6,055 nucleotides of DNA from Candidatus Bathyarchaeota archaeon (GTDB lineage: Archaea; Thermoproteota; Bathyarchaeia; Bathyarchaeales; Bathyarchaeaceae). The translations under genes and the position numbers were made by a program. Of this stretch, positions 5,002-6,055 are shown piece by piece; position 1 is the first letter of the stretch; each line of letters starts with the position of its first letter. Below the pieces are notes generated by a model, which saw nothing but the letters and a program-made list of their open reading frames with translations, searched no databases and had not been told where the DNA came from. The stretch covers positions 757,955 through 764,009 of the forward strand of contig CP070749.1 of the NCBI GenBank assembly GCA_020348365.1. Direction: 5' to 3'.

Positions 5002-6055
5002 TTTCTAGTCTTGTAGGTTTGGACGCCCAGTATGCCTATTATGCCCGTTAGGCTTAGGAGGCTGAGGGTGCTGCCGTAGTTCTGGCTGAGTATCAACAGG
5101 TCCTGCGCATCTACCACGCCGTCTTGGTTGATGTCGCCGAACATCCACGTGGGCTCCTGGATGCGCCAGATGCGGACGCGCAAATTGTTCCAGTAGATAT
5201 CGGTGACTCCTCGGCGAAGCGTGATTGTGGAGTTCGTTATGTTGGTCCAGACTAGACCTGACTCAGTGCTACTCCTAACAAGCAGTACCTCCCATTCCGC
5301 ATCGGTTTCTGGAAATGGAGGTGCTGTGTAACCTGCCATTGCGAATCTTCCATCGTTTGTGTAGACCATTGAGTAGGCATAGTCGTCTCCTTCTATTGGG
5401 TGGGTAATGTTCCATTCAACGTTTCCGGTCGAGTTGGTCTTTACCAGCCAGAAATCGCTGTCGGGACCGTAGGATTTAGCGGGGCCTGCCAGCGCATATC
5501 CACCGTCAACTGTCTGGACTACGGTGCAGGCTACAGTGTAGAATTCTGTATCGTGGGTTTCTCCTTCATCATAGGGGCCTCCGTACGTTTGAGTCCACTC
5601 CTCCATTCCATAGAGGTCTGTCTTGACTAGCCAGAGGTCCTTGCCCCCAGCGCCATAAGATCTCGTGTAGCCACCTAGAGCATATCCGCCGTCTAATGTT
5701 TGGATAACAGAGCTGGCTCTGTCATCGTTTCCTCCCCCATACGTCTGGCTCCATTCCTTGTTTCCTGATGAATCCGTCTTCACCAGCCAGAAATCATAGT
5801 TTCCACTGCCAATCCTTGTGTAGCCTGTCAATGCGTATCCGCCATCACTTGTCTGGATAGCAGATAGTGCGTAGTCATGGAGGCCTGCATTATCGTATTC
5901 TTGGGTCCACCCTCCGCTTCCATATGGGTCTGTCTTTACCAGCCAGTAGTCCCAGCTGCTCGAGCTGGGGCGCCATGCTGCTCCTGTCATTGCGTATCCT
6001 CCGTCGCTTGTCTGAATCAGCGAGTAGGCTCTTTCGTGGTGTGTTCCCCAGTATA
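4989..6055 (-). CDS. Secreted DGGYAL/WLVKT repeat protein with half dockerin and C-terminal anchor (5' part missing)
   Basis: The C-terminal part of a large cell-surface protein. The frame is open to the right edge; residues before the Met codon at 5990 read YWGTHHERAYSLIQTSDGGY in the same repeat pattern, so that Met is internal. Five units of 47-61 residues are visible, each built as I-Q-T-x-D-G-G-Y-A-L-x-G-Y-T, then D-x-W-L-V-K-T-D-x-x-G-N-x-x-W and T-Y-G-G. Such repeats probably fold into a beta-propeller-like domain. Numbering from that Met, a linker (249-283) follows, then one dockerin-type calcium loop, GDINQDGVVDAQD (285-297; ligands D286, N288, D290, D294 and D297). A hydrophobic stretch (309-323) and a basic tail KTRKRPK then anchor it in the membrane. 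Four N-glycosylation sequons (N186, N194, N250, N253) fit an extracellular position. No catalytic motif is seen; adhesion or binding is a guess. The signal peptide would lie outside the window. Confidence 0.85.
   Translation of the reverse strand, partial: YWGTHHERAYSLIQTSDGGYAMTGAAWRPSSSSWDYWLVKTDPYGSGGWTQEYDNAGLHDYALSAIQTSDGGYALTGYTRIGSGNYDFWLVKTDSSGNKEWSQTYGGGNDDRASSVIQTLDGGYALGGYTRSYGAGGKDLWLVKTDLYGMEEWTQTYGGPYDEGETHDTEFYTVACTVVQTVDGGYALAGPAKSYGPDSDFWLVKTNSTGNVEWNITHPIEGDDYAYSMVYTNDGRFAMAGYTAPPFPETDAEWEVLLVRSSTESGLVWTNITNSTITLRRGVTDIYWNNLRVRIWRIQEPTWMFGDINQDGVVDAQDLLILSQNYGSTLSLLSLTGIIGILGVQTYKTRKRPK
5247..6055 (-). repeat. Tandem protein-coding repeats, five units visible
   Basis: Approximate units are 6055-5883 (cut), 5882-5727, 5726-5544, 5543-5388 and 5387-5247. 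The WLVKT core recurs at spacings of 52, 52 and 61 residues; the last unit is degenerate (VLLVRS). DNA identity is still visible in places: ACCAGCCAGAAATC (+ strand) appears at about 5440 and again at about 5783, with close variants in two other units. This suggests fairly recent duplication in the outer units. Confidence 0.85.

Noticed and set aside
5400..5630. Open + strand frame within the surface-protein gene
   Set aside because: It is antisense to clear WLVKT/DGGYAL repeats, has no ribosome binding site and no recognisable protein features.

Overview
The window looks like chromosomal DNA from an archaeon. It carries an archaeal CPSF-type termination nuclease, a Sulfolobus-type single-strand DNA-binding protein and an RNA polymerase subunit Rpo5/H. 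It also has TATA-box promoters, AGGTGAT-type ribosome binding sites and archaeal ArsR- and Lrp-type regulators. Together with a surface protein built of DGGYAL/WLVKT repeats and ending in a half dockerin, this suggests the TACK side of the Archaea, possibly a Bathyarchaeia-like genome. That placement is inference; there is no marker in the window that proves it.

Layout. Positions 1-3204 form an information-processing block, all on the + strand: the last codons of an unknown upstream gene, then aCPSF1 (31-1947), an OB-fold single-strand DNA-binding protein (2085-2513) and Rpo5 (2626-3204). The first junction is a 4-base GTGA overlap, so aCPSF1 is probably co-transcribed with the upstream gene. 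The ssb gene has a good TATA box of its own; rpo5 may have one. Positions 3205-4279 hold an ArsR-like regulator on the - strand (3322-3921), which converges on rpo5 and diverges from a 75-residue gene of unknown function (4052-4279). Two back-to-back TATA boxes lie in the shared 130-base gap. Next comes an Lrp/AsnC-type regulator (4417-4920). From 4989 to the right edge, on the - strand, is the C-terminal part of a large secreted repeat protein with a C-terminal membrane anchor. No gap exceeds about 140 bases, and no tRNA, rRNA, CRISPR array or insertion sequence is visible.

How the genes fit together. aCPSF1 cuts nascent RNA and ends transcription, Rpo5 is part of the polymerase jaw, and the Sulfolobus relative of this SSB is known to contact RNA polymerase. 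The left half can therefore be read as a transcription and DNA-maintenance neighbourhood. The right half is unrelated: two small regulators and a cell-surface protein.

The most striking observation is that Rpo5 has 192 residues instead of the usual archaeal 75-85. Its extra N-terminal 115 residues align by eye with the N-terminal jaw domain of eukaryotic RPB5, which also resembles an inactive Mrr-type nuclease fold.
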